From Sulfuricurvum sp. (GTDB taxonomy: Bacteria > Campylobacterota > Campylobacteria > Campylobacterales > Sulfurimonadaceae), in contig JAQTLL010000003.1 in assembly GCA_028714915.1 (NCBI GenBank), forward strand, positions 62,001 to 126,000: a DNA stretch of 64,000 nt. The letters are read 5' to 3'. The translations under genes were made by a program, and so were the position numbers. The number at the start of each line of letters is the position of its first letter. Positions within the stretch are counted from its first letter, which is position 1. The notes beneath the pieces were generated by a model. It searched no databases. It worked only from the letters and a program-made list of their open reading frames with translations, and was not told the DNA's origin. Shown one piece after another: positions 15,714-26,182 of this stretch.

Positions 15714-18700
15714 TTACTTTGTAGAACGTTTTGGATACGCCATCGCAATGACGATAGCAACTACCGCATAAGCCCACGGAACAAAATCAGGGACAGGGAC
15801 AGGATCCCCTTTGGCATACGAGTGCATCCCTGCAAGATAGTAGTTTACCCCGAAATAGGTCATCAACACTGACGTAAATGCCAACAATGAGATAACACTA
15901 AACGAAAAGTCGTTATACGCTCCCTTGATCATACGCAGATGGATAACAACCGCGTAGACCAAAATGGTGACCAAGGCCCATGTCTCTTTTGGATCCCACC
16001 CCCAATAGCGTCCCCAGCTCTCATTTGCCCAAACACCCCCAAGAAAGTTTCCAACCGTTAGAAGTACTAAACCAATCATAAGACTCATCTCGTTGATCGC
16101 ATTGAGCTCTTTGATTGCCAAATTCAAACGTACTTCATTGTGCGGATTTTTGAGAATAAAGAGGATAAGTGTAATCATCCCAAGCAACGCTCCAAGCCCC
16201 AAGAAACCATAACTCGCGGTAATCATAGAGACGTGAATACTCAGCCAATACGACTGTAATACCGGTACCAAATTGGTCACCTGAGGGTCAAGCCAGTTAA
16301 GATGTGCCACAAACAAGATAAGACCCGTCAAAATTCCCGTAGCTGCCAACGTCATCGGCGATTTGCCTGAAAAAATAAATCCGGCCAACACCGTTGCCCA
16401 TCCGATGTAAATCATCGATTCGTACCCATTAGACCATGGGGCATGTCCTGAGATATACCAACGCATCGCAAGACCTGCTGTGTGCGCTACAAAAAACAAA
16501 ATCAATAATCCCAAAGTCGCACGGCTAAAAAATACCAATTTAAAATCAGGTTTCAAGATTTTTACAAAGGATAAAATCAATAATACAAAACCTACGAGAA
16601 AATATAAAGGCCAAAGCTGTTCAAAGATATTGGTTTTATTGTAAAACACTTCAACGGCAAGCTTGCTCTCATTTGGATAGACGCTTGCCCCTGCAAAATG
16701 TTGATATTTATCAATCAAGGCCAATGCTTTATTCGCATTTGTCCAATCTCCGCTTTTAAGAGCACGGTCTACGGCACTAAAGTATCCTACTGCCATAAGA
16801 CGTACCATCTGTGCATCTTTGGGCGGAAGAGTCTGAAGCGCTTCAATGGTCGCATTCCATTTGTTGCTTTTATCATTAGCTCTTGGCCACATTTGAATCA
16901 AAGAACCCGTATAGACCATATAGGCGACATTGACCCGTTCATCTACTTGCAGGAGTGTTTTATCAAATTTATCCCGTTTTCCCGGAGTTTTTCTCGTTGC
17001 TTCCTCTACTAAGCGTGCTAGTTTATAGCCCGTAATATCATCGGGAAATTCAAAAAACTGTGAAAAAGCTGCTGTCTTAGCTTCTGGGGGAAGTCCAATC
17101 AATTTATTGATCTCTTTGTCCCCAAGTTTAATCATCGAAATTTCACGCCACGCATCAGGACGAAGCATCATCCCCAAAACAACTTGATTGGGAGAGAGCC
17201 CCATAACTTCATTACTGCGGCTCAATTTTGCTAAAATCTCATTGGAGAGGGTATCCAATGGCTTCATCCGTCCACTGGAATCTTGAACCACCAAATGACC
17301 AAATTTATCGGCATGTGCGGCATCAAAACTTTTTGCTATTTTAATAACGGGGTTTTCACTGTCCGTTGCATGAGCATTGGTTCCGGCAATCATCATTACC
17401 GTCAAAGCAACCGATGCGGCAATTTTTTGTGCATCCAGTTTTTTGAGTTTTTCACTCAATCCATTAAAACGACCATTTTTAACAATCAACACACCAAACA
17501 TCCCCAAGGCGAGCAATGCATATCCAATATAGGTAATCAACGTTCCTGGGTCATTATTGACCGAAAGTACAGTTCCTAACTCATCTTGATCGAATGAAGA
17601 TTGAAAGAAACGAAATCCTTGGTAATCAAGAATATGGTTCATGTAGATACGAAACGGCATTTTAACCCCTGCACTTTTATCAAGAAGTGTTACTTCACTC
17701 GCATACGATGCGGGTGACATTGAGCCTGGATAACGCTCGAGTTGGAAATCATTAAGAGCAAGTGCAAACGGCAATTTTCGCTCAATCGAGCCATACGCCA
17801 CATTCACACTTACATCGCCCAATACTGCTGTTGAATTTTCACCCACAACACCCGGTGCACCTAAAGCAACTACGTTTTCACTTTTATCTCCACGGCTTAC
17901 TTTTAAGGTAAGAGCATCTTGTCCCTGAACCATTGGTCCCTTAGATGGTTTAGAAACAAGTGTCATTGAGGCTTTTGGCAAGAATGCACGCAAGACAAAA
18001 CCACTCTGGTGAGTTTGAAAGAGGGTTCGATTTGTCAGAATATTTTTTCCAGCTGTTACGGCGTGCGCTTGTTGACTCTCCATACTTACTGCATTAAGGT
18101 TAACAGGAGTATTCATGCCCATATGGTCACCTTCGATAAAGAGCGCAATAACCGGTTTTTGAAACGTTTGATGGGAGCCAAAATCAAGGACAACATCATT
18201 CATCTCATAAAAATCTCCCTGCTTGAGACTCACTTGTTCTCCACCGCCGCCTGCGGTAATCATCATATTCAAAATCGGAGCACCCTTAGGATCAGCAACT
18301 GCTTCATAGCGGGCATTCCCCAAATAGTTTTCAAGTTTTACATCAATCATCTCACCATTGACATCAAGCTTTTTCTCAAAATGGTTCTCTGAACGTTTAG
18401 AAAGATATAACAGCTCTTGGAAGGAGTATTCTTTCTCCCCTTTTTTAACAGTAAAACTTATGTAGGGTTCAGCACTGACAATCACATCACTGCTCTCCCC
18501 TTCACGAATATGCATTGCTCCTTCATACCCCATATAGCGGGTTACAGCAGCACCGAAAAGAATAATCAAAAAAGCAACATGAAACATAAAGACAAGCCAT
18601 TTGCCATTGCGCGCCATTTTAAATTTGATAATATTCAAGATAAGATTGAGAGCTAATAATCCCAATACAATTTCAAACCATCGAGCATTATAAATATCCG

Positions 18701-18824
18701 CTTTAGCGCTCATTGTTCCGTAATCATTTTCAACAAATGTAGCATAGCCAATAGTGAATGCAAAGAGCAGCATTAAGCCAGCCATAGTTTTCGTGGAACT
18801 CAACAGAGAGTAAATTTTATTCAT
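15714..18824 (-). CDS. ccsBA: fused cytochrome c synthase CcsBA (ResB-CcsA)
   Basis: A 1036-residue system II cytochrome c synthase. The N-terminal half is ResB/CcsB-like, with transmembrane helices near the start, a large periplasmic part, and a helix before the middle. The C-terminal half is CcsA, with the tryptophan-rich haem-handling motif WGWDPKETW near residue 940 and conserved histidines (SGHAPWSNGYESM, HVSMITASYGF). It attaches haem to CxxCH apocytochromes outside the cytoplasmic membrane. The single fused chain is the form seen in Helicobacter and its relatives. The start at 18824 is preferred over 18866 because it begins right before the first membrane helix. It suits an organism with many c-type cytochromes, including the haem-type sensors in this window. 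Confidence 0.95.
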   Translation of the reverse strand: MNKIYSLLSSTKTMAGLMLLFAFTIGYATFVENDYGTMSAKADIYNARWFEIVLGLLALNLILNIIKFKMARNGKWLVFMFHVAFLIILFGAAVTRYMGYEGAMHIREGESSDVIVSAEPYISFTVKKGEKEYSFQELLYLSKRSENHFEKKLDVNGEMIDVKLENYLGNARYEAVADPKGAPILNMMITAGGGGEQVSLKQGDFYEMNDVVLDFGSHQTFQKPVIALFIEGDHMGMNTPVNLNAVSMESQQAHAVTAGKNILTNRTLFQTHQSGFVLRAFLPKASMTLVSKPSKGPMVQGQDALTLKVSRGDKSENVVALGAPGVVGENSTAVLGDVSVNVAYGSIERKLPFALALNDFQLERYPGSMSPASYASEVTLLDKSAGVKMPFRIYMNHILDYQGFRFFQSSFDQDELGTVLSVNNDPGTLITYIGYALLALGMFGVLIVKNGRFNGLSEKLKKLDAQKIAASVALTVMMIAGTNAHATDSENPVIKIAKSFDAAHADKFGHLVVQDSSGRMKPLDTLSNEILAKLSRSNEVMGLSPNQVVLGMMLRPDAWREISMIKLGDKEINKLIGLPPEAKTAAFSQFFEFPDDITGYKLARLVEEATRKTPGKRDKFDKTLLQVDERVNVAYMVYTGSLIQMWPRANDKSNKWNATIEALQTLPPKDAQMVRLMAVGYFSAVDRALKSGDWTNANKALALIDKYQHFAGASVYPNESKLAVEVFYNKTNIFEQLWPLYFLVGFVLLILSFVKILKPDFKLVFFSRATLGLLILFFVAHTAGLAMRWYISGHAPWSNGYESMIYIGWATVLAGFIFSGKSPMTLAATGILTGLILFVAHLNWLDPQVTNLVPVLQSYWLSIHVSMITASYGFLGLGALLGMITLILFILKNPHNEVRLNLAIKELNAINEMSLMIGLVLLTVGNFLGGVWANESWGRYWGWDPKETWALVTILVYAVVIHLRMIKGAYNDFSFSVISLLAFTSVLMTYFGVNYYLAGMHSYAKGDPVPVPDFVPWAYAVVAIVIAMAYPKRSTK

Positions 18825-18899
18825 TAGGAACCTGTCGTAATAAGATTGGTGCAATTGTAGTCGCACTTAGGTAAATATATGTTAATCTACTATTAATAC

Positions 18900-20252
18900 T
18901 TAGACGCCCTCAAGTATCATCGCTTCAGAAAGACGTTTAAACGCTGCAATATTAGCACCGTCCACAAAATTTCGCTCTACTCCATACTCTTTTGCCGTCA
19001 AAGAGACACGCTTATAGATTTGGCACATAATTTCATTGAGTTTACGGTCTACTTTATCAAAATCCCATTTTTCCATTGAGGCATTTTGAGACATTTCAAA
19101 CTCACTTACTGCAACTCCTCCGGCATTGGAGGCTTTCCCCGGAGCAAACAAAACTCCATTCGTCTGAAACAGCTCTATTGCCTCAGGGACTGTTGGCATA
19201 TTTGCCCCCTCTACCACTGCACGGACACCATTATTGAGCAATGTTTTTGCATCGTTGATGGTTAATTCATTTTGGGTAGCACACGGAAATGCAGCATAAC
19301 ACGGAGTGCTCCATACAGCATGTCCCTCAAAAGGGTAATCATCACGACGCGTATACACCGATCCAGTTCGTTGTGTCATGTAGTTTTCCAGAGACAGCCG
19401 TTTACTATTCCCTTTAAGCGTTTTTAGCAAGAGGAGATCAATACCGTTTGGATCATAAATAGATCCTTCGCTGTCACTGCACGTGATCACTTTCGCACCG
19501 AAATATTGCAGTTTTTCAATCGTATGCAACGCCACATTACCTGCACCGCTCACACAGCATACTTTGCCCCACAATGTGTCACCAAACTCTTCTTTTAACA
19601 TCTCAACCGTAAAATAAACAACCCCATATCCTGTTGCTTCCGGACGCATCAATGACCCACCAAAGGCATAAGGTTTTCCGCTGAGAACTCCATCGTAGTT
19701 GCGTGTAATTTTTTTGTACTCTCCGAACAAAAATCCGATCTCACGTGTCCCCACTCCAATATCTCCCGCAGGAACATCCACACGAGCGCCGATATATTGA
19801 TGAAGCTCTCGCATAAAGGCATGGCAAAATTTCATAATCTCAAAATCGCTCTTCCCTTTGGGGTCAAAATCAGATCCCCCTTTGGCTCCGCCGATCGGCA
19901 ATCCTGTGAGAGAGTTTTTAAAAATCTGCTCAAATGCGAGAAACTTCAATACCCCTGAATTAACACTGCTATGAAAACGAAGTCCCCCTTTATAGGGTCC
20001 GAGGGCATTATTAAACTGCACTCGATAGCCATTATTGATATGAAGATTATTATTATCATCCAACCATTGAACTTTAAAACGGATTTCACGGTCAGGAACA
20101 ATAAGACGTTCTAAAATCGCATACGTTTGATATTTAGTATCACTTTGAAGTATCGGCTCTAATGAATGTAACACTTCACTCACTGCTTGAATAAATGTCC
20201 CATCCATGGCACAGTTGGTACGTTCTAAATTGGTTAATATATTCTCAATCAT
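18900..20252 (-). CDS. gdhA: NADP-type glutamate dehydrogenase
   Basis: About 450 residues, matching hexameric bacterial GdhA (447 aa in E. coli). It has the glutamate-binding lysine region GPYKGGLRFHSSVN, the catalytic lysine in GGAKGGSDFDPKGKS, and a Rossmann segment VSGAGNVALHTIEKL. It makes glutamate from 2-oxoglutarate and ammonia, or the reverse. Two starts lie 12 bases apart; the second (20252) is chosen because GGAGAAAAAG forms its ribosome binding site, while the first (20264) has none. A TTGACT/TATAAT promoter sits 21 bases beyond the upstream ATG. Confidence 0.95.
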   Translation of the reverse strand: MIENILTNLERTNCAMDGTFIQAVSEVLHSLEPILQSDTKYQTYAILERLIVPDREIRFKVQWLDDNNNLHINNGYRVQFNNALGPYKGGLRFHSSVNSGVLKFLAFEQIFKNSLTGLPIGGAKGGSDFDPKGKSDFEIMKFCHAFMRELHQYIGARVDVPAGDIGVGTREIGFLFGEYKKITRNYDGVLSGKPYAFGGSLMRPEATGYGVVYFTVEMLKEEFGDTLWGKVCCVSGAGNVALHTIEKLQYFGAKVITCSDSEGSIYDPNGIDLLLLKTLKGNSKRLSLENYMTQRTGSVYTRRDDYPFEGHAVWSTPCYAAFPCATQNELTINDAKTLLNNGVRAVVEGANMPTVPEAIELFQTNGVLFAPGKASNAGGVAVSEFEMSQNASMEKWDFDKVDRKLNEIMCQIYKRVSLTAKEYGVERNFVDGANIAAFKRLSEAMILEGV

Positions 20253-20284
20253 CTTTTTCTCCATTGTTTATCAATTTTTAAGAG

Positions 20285-20315
20285 ATTATAGTCCATATTA
20301 GTTACAAAGAGTCAA
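20285..20315 (-). promoter_or_regulatory. promoter for gdhA, TTGACT-19-TATAAT
   Basis: On the minus strand TTGACT (20315-20310) and TATAAT (20290-20285) are 19 bases apart, about 20 bases before the ATG at 20264. The -35 overlaps the end of the yaiI-like gene. The same pair at the same spacing precedes the tolC gene at 23.9 kb. Confidence 0.5.
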
Positions 20316-20764
20316 AGACTTTTTTTCCGTGATAAAAATTTATTGAGCCCATCGGCAAATTCTCTCACCGTTTTGGCTCCAATGGCGGTAGGTCCCCCTG
20401 TAATTTCACCGGAATTTCGTAACTCTTCCATCAGATTGCGCATTGCGAGGAGATGTTTGATATTGTTTTCATCATAAATTGTCCCGCGCGGATCAAGGGC
20501 TATCGCTCCAATCGTGACAATTCTATCCGCTAAAGGTATATCAGCCGTAATCACCAAATCCTGAGGCTCACAAAGCTGCGCTATACGGTGATCGGCTTCA
20601 TCAGGTCCTTGAGGAACAACGTGCATGGAGACAAAAGGGACATTGGGGATGGAGATGTTTTTATTGGCGATAAAAAGGGTGGGGATTTGATGCTTTAGTA
20701 CCGCACGAAGCAGTACCTCTTTGAGTGCATTGGGAAAGGCATCGGCATCAACGAGAATTTTCAT
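20312..20764 (-). CDS. YaiI/YqxD family protein (DUF188)
   Basis: A 150-residue protein of the UPF0178 family. It begins with the typical MKILVDADAFPN and carries the conserved GPDEADHRIAQLC, VITADIPLADR and LDPRGTIYDENNI segments, which resemble a PIN/NYN-like metal-binding nuclease fold. Function is not established for the family. The start at 20764 is fixed by the family; the frame is open for 77 codons further only because it shadows the helicase 3' end. It starts seven bases after the helicase stop and has no strong ribosome binding site, so coupled translation is likely. Confidence 0.88.
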   Translation of the reverse strand: MKILVDADAFPNALKEVLLRAVLKHQIPTLFIANKNISIPNVPFVSMHVVPQGPDEADHRIAQLCEPQDLVITADIPLADRIVTIGAIALDPRGTIYDENNIKHLLAMRNLMEELRNSGEITGGPTAIGAKTVREFADGLNKFLSRKKSL

Positions 20765-20771
20765 AAAGTAG

Positions 20772-22103
20772 TTATCTACCGCGTCCTCGACTATCTTCAC
20801 GTCGTTGAGTGTTGCTGCGTCCTTCACTGCGATTTGAGTCACTTCGTCTGGCACTGTCACGCTTTTGTCCCTGAGGCTTACCGCTTGGAGAGTGACCGCC
20901 GCCGCTGTTTCCGCGACCGCCTCCGCCGCCACGACCTTGGACGATAGGCATTGCCATAATAGAAGGATCAGGTTCAAACCCAGCGATAATATCACGATCT
21001 AGTTTGCGATTAATCAGACGCTCGATTCCCTTGAGATAATCATATTCATCCACACACACAAGGGAAATTGCTTCACCCTCATTCCCCGCACGTCCGGTAC
21101 GTCCGATACGGTGAACGTAATCCTCTGCAATGTTCGGCAATTCAAGATTGACAACATGAGGAAGCTGATCGATGTCCAGACCACGCGCCGCAATGTCTGT
21201 AGCAACAAGGATTTTGACTACACCCGCTTTAAAGTCACTCAACGCTTTGGTACGTGCCGCTTGACTTTTATTACCGTGAATCGCCGCTGAACTAACACCG
21301 ATTTTTTGAAGATAATCAGAAAGTTTGTTGGCTTGGTGCTTGGTACGGGTAAAGACCAGAACTTGCTCCCATTTGTTCTCTTTGACCAAATGACCAAACA
21401 AAGCACTTTTTTTAGCACAATCGACCAAGATAACCCGTTGGGTAACGAGCTCGCTTGAGGTATTGCGACGCGCCACTTCGACGATAGCAGGATTGCGTAA
21501 AATCGATTCACACAATGTCTTGATCTCATCCGAATAGGTTGCCGAGAAGAGAAGATTTTGTCGTTTTTGTGGCAAAATCGAAATAACACGGCGAATATCT
21601 TTGATAAAACCCATATCCAACATACGGTCGGCTTCATCAAGAATCAGCATCTCTACATTGCGTAAATCAACTGTCCCCTGTGACATGTGGTCAAGAAGAC
21701 GTCCCGGAGTTGCGATTACAATATCAACACCCTGACGCAATGCGGAAACTTGAGGCTGCATTCCAACTCCGCCGAAAATAATCGCACTTTTAAATTTAAG
21801 GTGCTTTCCGTAGGTTTTAACACTCTCGCCCACTTGAGCTGCAAGCTCACGCGTCGGAGTCAAAATAAGAACACGCACATGTCGCGGTGCTTTGGGATTA
21901 AACGGCTTACGAGAGAGTATCTCTAACATCGGCAACGTAAATCCAGCGGTTTTTCCTGTACCCGTTTGGGCACCTGCAAGCATATCACGCCCTTCTAAAA
22001 TAAACGGTATTGCTTGCGCTTGCACGGGAGTTGGAGTTGTATAACCCTCTTCATGAACCGCTTTTAAAATCGGCGCGGATAGTTTTAAGTCTGAAAATAA
22101 CAT
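20772..22103 (-). CDS. DEAD-box RNA helicase, RhlE type
   Basis: A 443-residue helicase with the Q motif ([11 protein letters not shown]), [40 protein letters not shown] and [10 protein letters not shown] motifs. The Gly/Arg/Ser-rich C-terminal tail is typical of RhlE. The start at 22103 follows AAGGAA with good spacing; the frame is open 13 codons further. It is distinct from the helicase at 6.6-8.0 kb but of the same group. Having two suggests division of labour in ribosome maturation or mRNA decay. It is followed by the YaiI protein in one operon. Confidence 0.93.
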   Translation of the reverse strand: MLFSDLKLSAPILKAVHEEGYTTPTPVQAQAIPFILEGRDMLAGAQTGTGKTAGFTLPMLEILSRKPFNPKAPRHVRVLILTPTRELAAQVGESVKTYGKHLKFKSAIIFGGVGMQPQVSALRQGVDIVIATPGRLLDHMSQGTVDLRNVEMLILDEADRMLDMGFIKDIRRVISILPQKRQNLLFSATYSDEIKTLCESILRNPAIVEVARRNTSSELVTQRVILVDCAKKSALFGHLVKENKWEQVLVFTRTKHQANKLSDYLQKIGVSSAAIHGNKSQAARTKALSDFKAGVVKILVATDIAARGLDIDQLPHVVNLELPNIAEDYVHRIGRTGRAGNEGEAISLVCVDEYDYLKGIERLINRKLDRDIIAGFEPDPSIMAMPIVQGRGGGGGRGNSGGGHSPSGKPQGQKRDSARRSDSNRSEGRSNTQRREDSRGRGR

Positions 22104-22324
22104 TAGTAAGATTCCTTTTGGGTAGTTCAAGCAGACAAACAATGCAGGGTAAATAAAAGTGCAGATATTGAGCGGCTTTACGGATTATTCCGTTTTATTA
22201 ATGACATTATAGCGAGTTTATTGTTTCTTCGGTTTCTACTCTAAAGATAGTTGTTTGGAGTGATCCGAGTTTTAGTTTTTATCAATATAATACAGAGGAA
22301 TAACTCAAGAAAAAGGGAATTGAA

Positions 22325-22687
22325 ATGCCTTGGTTTACCTTTATAGCCATAGGATTATCGTCAGGAATACTGGCCGGAATTTTTGGTATCGGCGGTGGAA
22401 TTCTCATCGTACCAGCGCTTATGTATTTGGCAGGATTTTCTCAAAAACTCGCTATCGGTACCAGTCTAGCCGTCTTATTACCGCCAATCGGCATTGCGGC
22501 CGTTTTAGAATATTACCGTAACGGGAATGTAGATTTTCGTGCCGCACTGATTATTGCACTTACAGCGATAATCGGGGGCTGGATAGGGGCGCGTACTGTT
22601 AATCATATAGATGCGCATACACTAAAAATTATCTTCGGTGCATTTTTAATAATCATGGGCAGCTATATGATATTTGAGGCAAGGTAG
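22325..22687 (+). CDS. half-size TauE/SafE family membrane protein
   Basis: A 120-residue membrane protein with about four hydrophobic segments. It carries the TauE/SafE signature GILAGIFGIGGGILIVPAL near residues 14-32 and the GTSLA...PP segment. Usual members have about 250 residues and two such repeats; this has one repeat, so it probably works as a dimer or with another subunit. Family members export sulphite, sulphoacetate or related organosulphur anions. A purine-rich AAAAGGGAA precedes the ATG. It is not obviously truncated by a frameshift. Confidence 0.8.
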   Translation: MPWFTFIAIGLSSGILAGIFGIGGGILIVPALMYLAGFSQKLAIGTSLAVLLPPIGIAAVLEYYRNGNVDFRAALIIALTAIIGGWIGARTVNHIDAHTLKIIFGAFLIIMGSYMIFEAR

Positions 22688-22707
22688 ATTCCAACGCTTT
22701 AGATATT

Positions 22708-23265
22708 TTAACAATACTCGGCAAGCAGTCCGGCTCGAACTTTTTCATATGCCGCTTGATCTGCAAGCTTTTTGACAATTGCAAGACCAAAACAAATCGC
22801 CGTTGCAGGACCACGAGAAGTCATAACATTGCCGCTTTGAACCACAGCACTTTCATCCCCTCTATATCCCGCAACATTGATCTGCTCTTCGATACTGGGA
22901 TAGCAGGTATATCCCTCTTTGAGAACACCGGCAGTATAGAGAGCATACGGAGCAGCACAAATTGCACCGATATTTTTTCCCTTTGCGTCCATCTCTTTCA
23001 GTAACGATTGAACCGTCTCATCGTGAGCTAGAGCCTTCGTTGCGCCCCATCCGCCGGGAAGAACAATCATATCAAGGTCATCCGCAGTAAGACCATCAAT
23101 AGAACGATCACACTGTAGTGTAATACCATTTGCTCCCCTCACGAGAAGTATCTCGCTTAACGAACCCATAATGACATCAATACCTGCACGACGCATCACA
23201 TCAATGAGACTGACCGCTTCGATCTCTTCAAATCCAGATGCCAGTGGGACTAAAACTCTCGACAT
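22708..23265 (-). CDS. DJ-1/YajL (ThiJ/PfpI) family protein
   Basis: A 185-residue protein with the DJ-1 fold. It has the N-terminal VLVPLASGFEEIEAVS with the conserved glutamate, the nucleophile-elbow cysteine in ICAAPYALYTAG near residue 103, and the RGPATAICFGLAIV segment. The family includes chaperone or deglycase-like oxidative stress proteins. It starts two bases after efp, so the two share a transcript. Confidence 0.88.
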   Translation of the reverse strand: MSRVLVPLASGFEEIEAVSLIDVMRRAGIDVIMGSLSEILLVRGANGITLQCDRSIDGLTADDLDMIVLPGGWGATKALAHDETVQSLLKEMDAKGKNIGAICAAPYALYTAGVLKEGYTCYPSIEEQINVAGYRGDESAVVQSGNVMTSRGPATAICFGLAIVKKLADQAAYEKVRAGLLAEYC

Positions 23266-23267
23266 GT

Positions 23268-23834
23268 TTATTTTACTTTTTCCATGTATTCACCCTCGAC
23301 GGTATTAACACGGATAATATCACCCTCTAACAAGTGATACGGAACTTGTACGACCGCACCTGTTTCAAGCGTTGCCGGTTTCTTAGAACCGCTTGATGTA
23401 TCCCCTTTGAAGTTTGGCGGTGTTTCAGTAATCACAAGTTCCATGATTTCAGGAGCATCAACACTGATTGCTTTGCCGTTGTGTAAGATAATTTGAACAT
23501 TTGTGCCGTCTTTGATCCATTTGCTTGCATCTTCACACTGCTCATAGCTAAGACCCAATTGCTCAAAGCTCTCATTGTCCATAAACTGAAGCATTTCACC
23601 ATCATCATATAAGTATTGCATTGTTTTATGCTCGATATTAGGAACCTCAAACTTATCACCTGCGTGAATCGTTTTTTCAACTACTTTTCCATTCAAAAAA
23701 CTTTTAACTTTACAACGGACAAAAGCTGCCCCTTTCCCTGGTTTAACGTGTTGAAAATCGATCACTTTGTACGGTACACCCGTGATTTCGAGGCGTACCC
23801 CTTTTTTGATATCGCCCATTCCGATGGTTGCCAT
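23268..23834 (-). CDS. efp: translation elongation factor P
   Basis: A 188-residue EF-P with three beta-barrel domains. The modifiable tip loop reads [12 protein letters not shown], with the lysine near residue 35 that is beta-lysylated in many bacteria. Whether this host has the EpmA/EpmB modification enzymes cannot be seen here. EF-P relieves stalls at polyproline stretches. GAGGGACAGAC precedes the ATG. It is the first gene of a pair with the DJ-1-like gene. Confidence 0.96.
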   Translation of the reverse strand: MATIGMGDIKKGVRLEITGVPYKVIDFQHVKPGKGAAFVRCKVKSFLNGKVVEKTIHAGDKFEVPNIEHKTMQYLYDDGEMLQFMDNESFEQLGLSYEQCEDASKWIKDGTNVQIILHNGKAISVDAPEIMELVITETPPNFKGDTSSGSKKPATLETGAVVQVPYHLLEGDIIRVNTVEGEYMEKVK

Positions 23835-23936
23835 GTCTGTCCCTCTGTATATAATTATCCGAATTTTACCCTAATCGGCTTTGAATTTCAAACTCTAATA
23901 TTTTTATGGTATCATCTTGGATAAGTTATAACCTTT

Positions 23937-23967
23937 TTGACTCTTTTAAACTTTTAAATAGTATAAT
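23937..23967 (+). promoter_or_regulatory. promoter of the efflux operon, TTGACT-19-TATAAT
   Basis: TTGACT at 23937-23942 and TATAAT at 23962-23967 are 19 bases apart, with the ATG of the tolC-like gene 55 bases later. The elements are near-consensus; the spacing is two bases longer than ideal. Confidence 0.5.
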
Positions 23968-24021
23968 TGCCTTATGTAAACTATAAGTATCACAAATATA
24001 TCACAAGGATGGTTTCCCCTA

Positions 24022-25392
24022 ATGGCATCTCCCTCTCAACGATTAACGCTTGGATTGCTCTTAAGTGTTCTAAACCTTAGTGCTGCTGCGCCGTTGTCTC
24101 TCAATGAAGCGATTACGTTACTCAAAGAACAAAACTTAGAAATCAAAGCATCTGCATTGGAAGCCAAAAGTGCCCAAAAGGATGTCAAACTCTCTCAAGG
24201 CTACAACTACGGTTCACTCGATTTTACTGAAAATATGGTCCGCTCTAATGATGCGGGAAATGTGTTTGGTTTTAAACTCAGCTCGCGGGAAGCGAATTTT
24301 GGCGATTTTGGTGCTGAAGAGTTTATGACCAATTATATGGCCGGTACACCCAATTACACAACTCCGCCTCAAAGATTAAATTACCCGGGTTATCAAAACT
24401 TTTTCCAAAGCAAGCTTACCTATGCTATTCCCCTTTATACAGGGGGGAAGCTTTCAAGTTATGAAAAGATTGCTTCTGAGATGGAAAAAATCAAACAGCT
24501 TGATACCACAAAAGTAACTGCGGAAAAAATCTATCAGACCCGTAAAAGTTATTATGATATGGCACTGCTTGATCACTCTATCGAACAATTGACCGTGATT
24601 CAAAAAAACATCTCTACTCTTCAAACAACTACCCAGCAAATGCTCCAAGAGGGTTATGCTAAAAAAGTTGATTTACTCGAAGTAGAAGCCAAAAAAGCCA
24701 ATGTTGATCGAATGATTTTGGAAATGGAAGCCAATAAAAAACTTCTATTTCACTATCTTAGCTTTCTCCTCAACCAAAAAGTGACTACGATAGACGTACC
24801 CTCAGATGATCGTGCAACTGCCGCTACTACGGAAGCAGATGTTATGACTAATAACAGTGATCTTCAAAAAGCGTCCCATGGGTTGGAAATTCGCTCTTCA
24901 ATGATTAATGTGGCATACGCCCCCCTCCTCCCCACCCTCGGCGCATTTGCGGAAGCATCCAGTGCAGACAATACGTTTTTAGGAAAATTTAGCGACCATG
25001 CCGCCTACACTATCGGAGCACGTCTAAGCTGGAACTTGTTCAATGGCGGGATTGATGAACATACCCTTGAAAAAGCGCGAATTGATCGTCTGAAAACCTC
25101 TACAGAAGTTGAATTGGCCAAAAAAGGGATTGCCCTCCAATATGACAAAATCAAAACTGAAATCGAAAGTTTGGATTATCAAATAACAAGTTTGGAAAAA
25201 GAGCTTAACCTCTCAACACAAATATACAAAAGTTATGAAGGGCGTTACCGCGAGCATCTCGCATCGATGAGTGATCTCATTATCAAACAATCTACTCAAA
25301 TCGAAAAAATTATCAATCTGCAAATGATCAAAAATCAACGAAACGAGCGTATTTTTGCCATCGAAAAACTAAGCTACAAAGGCGATCAATGA
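24022..25392 (+). CDS. TolC-family outer-membrane efflux protein
   Basis: A 456-residue outer-membrane factor. A signal peptide (about 1-23) is followed by two OEP repeats with long coiled coils, beginning LSLNEAITLLKEQNLEIKASALEAKSAQK and repeated near residue 265 after a TEADVMTNN linker. The conserved SWNLFNGG segment marks the second beta hairpin. It forms the exit duct for the RND pump encoded downstream. An AAGGA lies 12 bases upstream of the ATG. The stop codon overlaps the adaptor start (ATGA at 25389-25392). Confidence 0.9.
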   Translation: MASPSQRLTLGLLLSVLNLSAAAPLSLNEAITLLKEQNLEIKASALEAKSAQKDVKLSQGYNYGSLDFTENMVRSNDAGNVFGFKLSSREANFGDFGAEEFMTNYMAGTPNYTTPPQRLNYPGYQNFFQSKLTYAIPLYTGGKLSSYEKIASEMEKIKQLDTTKVTAEKIYQTRKSYYDMALLDHSIEQLTVIQKNISTLQTTTQQMLQEGYAKKVDLLEVEAKKANVDRMILEMEANKKLLFHYLSFLLNQKVTTIDVPSDDRATAATTEADVMTNNSDLQKASHGLEIRSSMINVAYAPLLPTLGAFAEASSADNTFLGKFSDHAAYTIGARLSWNLFNGGIDEHTLEKARIDRLKTSTEVELAKKGIALQYDKIKTEIESLDYQITSLEKELNLSTQIYKSYEGRYREHLASMSDLIIKQSTQIEKIINLQMIKNQRNERIFAIEKLSYKGDQ

Positions 25393-26174
25393 AACTTCTC
25401 TTTTCTCTTCTCACACTAGGTGCCCTTTTAAATGCAGCAGAGCTTAGTCTCTCTGGGGTAGTTATCTCTGATAACCAAAAAATGATTACCAGCCGTAATA
25501 TGGGATTTGTCACCTCAGTCAATGTTGCTGAGGGTTCACGTGTCCGTAAAGGGGATTTGCTTTATTCGATTGACTCAAGAGAGATCGATTCTGCTAAAAC
25601 TCAGGTAGATATGGGAATTGCCCAAGCAGAGCTGGCACAGCAAATGTACCAAAACCAGTATGAAAACCTCAAAGTGAATCTTGAGCGCCATAGACGCTTG
25701 TATCAACAAGATATGGTGAGCAGATATGAAGTTGAAAATCTTGAACTTGCCGAAAAAAATCTTCAAAACACCATAAAAATTTCCGAACGTCAAGTCTCTC
25801 AAGCGAAAGCCCGCCAAAAAGAGGTCACCAATCAATATCAATATTTACAAATCGTAGCTCCAAACAATGGTGTTGTCATCTCTAAAAATATCAAAGTGGG
25901 TGAAATGGCAATGCCGGGGATGCCTGCAATCGTTTTATCCGATCTAACCACCCTTAAAATTGAAGTTGAAGTAGCGGAGAGCAGTCTGAAAATGGCTCCT
26001 ATCGGTAAAAAAGTGAAAGTCTCCATCCCCTCAACGGGCTTTGTCGGAATCGGGACCATCAGTTCTGTTGTCCCTAGCTCAAATCCAATGACCCATACGT
26101 TTAAAATCAAAGTCTCCTTTAGCGCAAAACAAACCGTCTACCCTGGAATGTACGCTACTGTTGAATTAAATTAG
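25389..26174 (+). CDS. RND efflux periplasmic adaptor (HlyD/AcrA family)
   Basis: A 261-residue membrane fusion protein. It has a short signal sequence (MKLLFSLLTLGALLNAAE), a first biotinyl-lipoyl half (GFVTSVNVAEGSRVRKGDLLYSI in parts), a helical hairpin (about 60-135), a second lipoyl half (IVAPNNGVVISKNIKVGEMA) and a beta-barrel. It is short compared with AcrA (about 397 aa) because the membrane-proximal domain is small. It links the split RND pump to the TolC protein. The gene overlaps tolC by four bases and precedes the pump genes by eight bases. Confidence 0.9.
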   Translation: MKLLFSLLTLGALLNAAELSLSGVVISDNQKMITSRNMGFVTSVNVAEGSRVRKGDLLYSIDSREIDSAKTQVDMGIAQAELAQQMYQNQYENLKVNLERHRRLYQQDMVSRYEVENLELAEKNLQNTIKISERQVSQAKARQKEVTNQYQYLQIVAPNNGVVISKNIKVGEMAMPGMPAIVLSDLTTLKIEVEVAESSLKMAPIGKKVKVSIPSTGFVGIGTISSVVPSSNPMTHTFKIKVSFSAKQTVYPGMYATVELN

Positions 26175-26182
26175 GAGTTTTG

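Noticed and set aside
20765..20995. N-terminal extension of the YaiI protein
   Set aside because: It is read inside the helicase 3' end in another frame; the family starts at MKILVDADAFPN.
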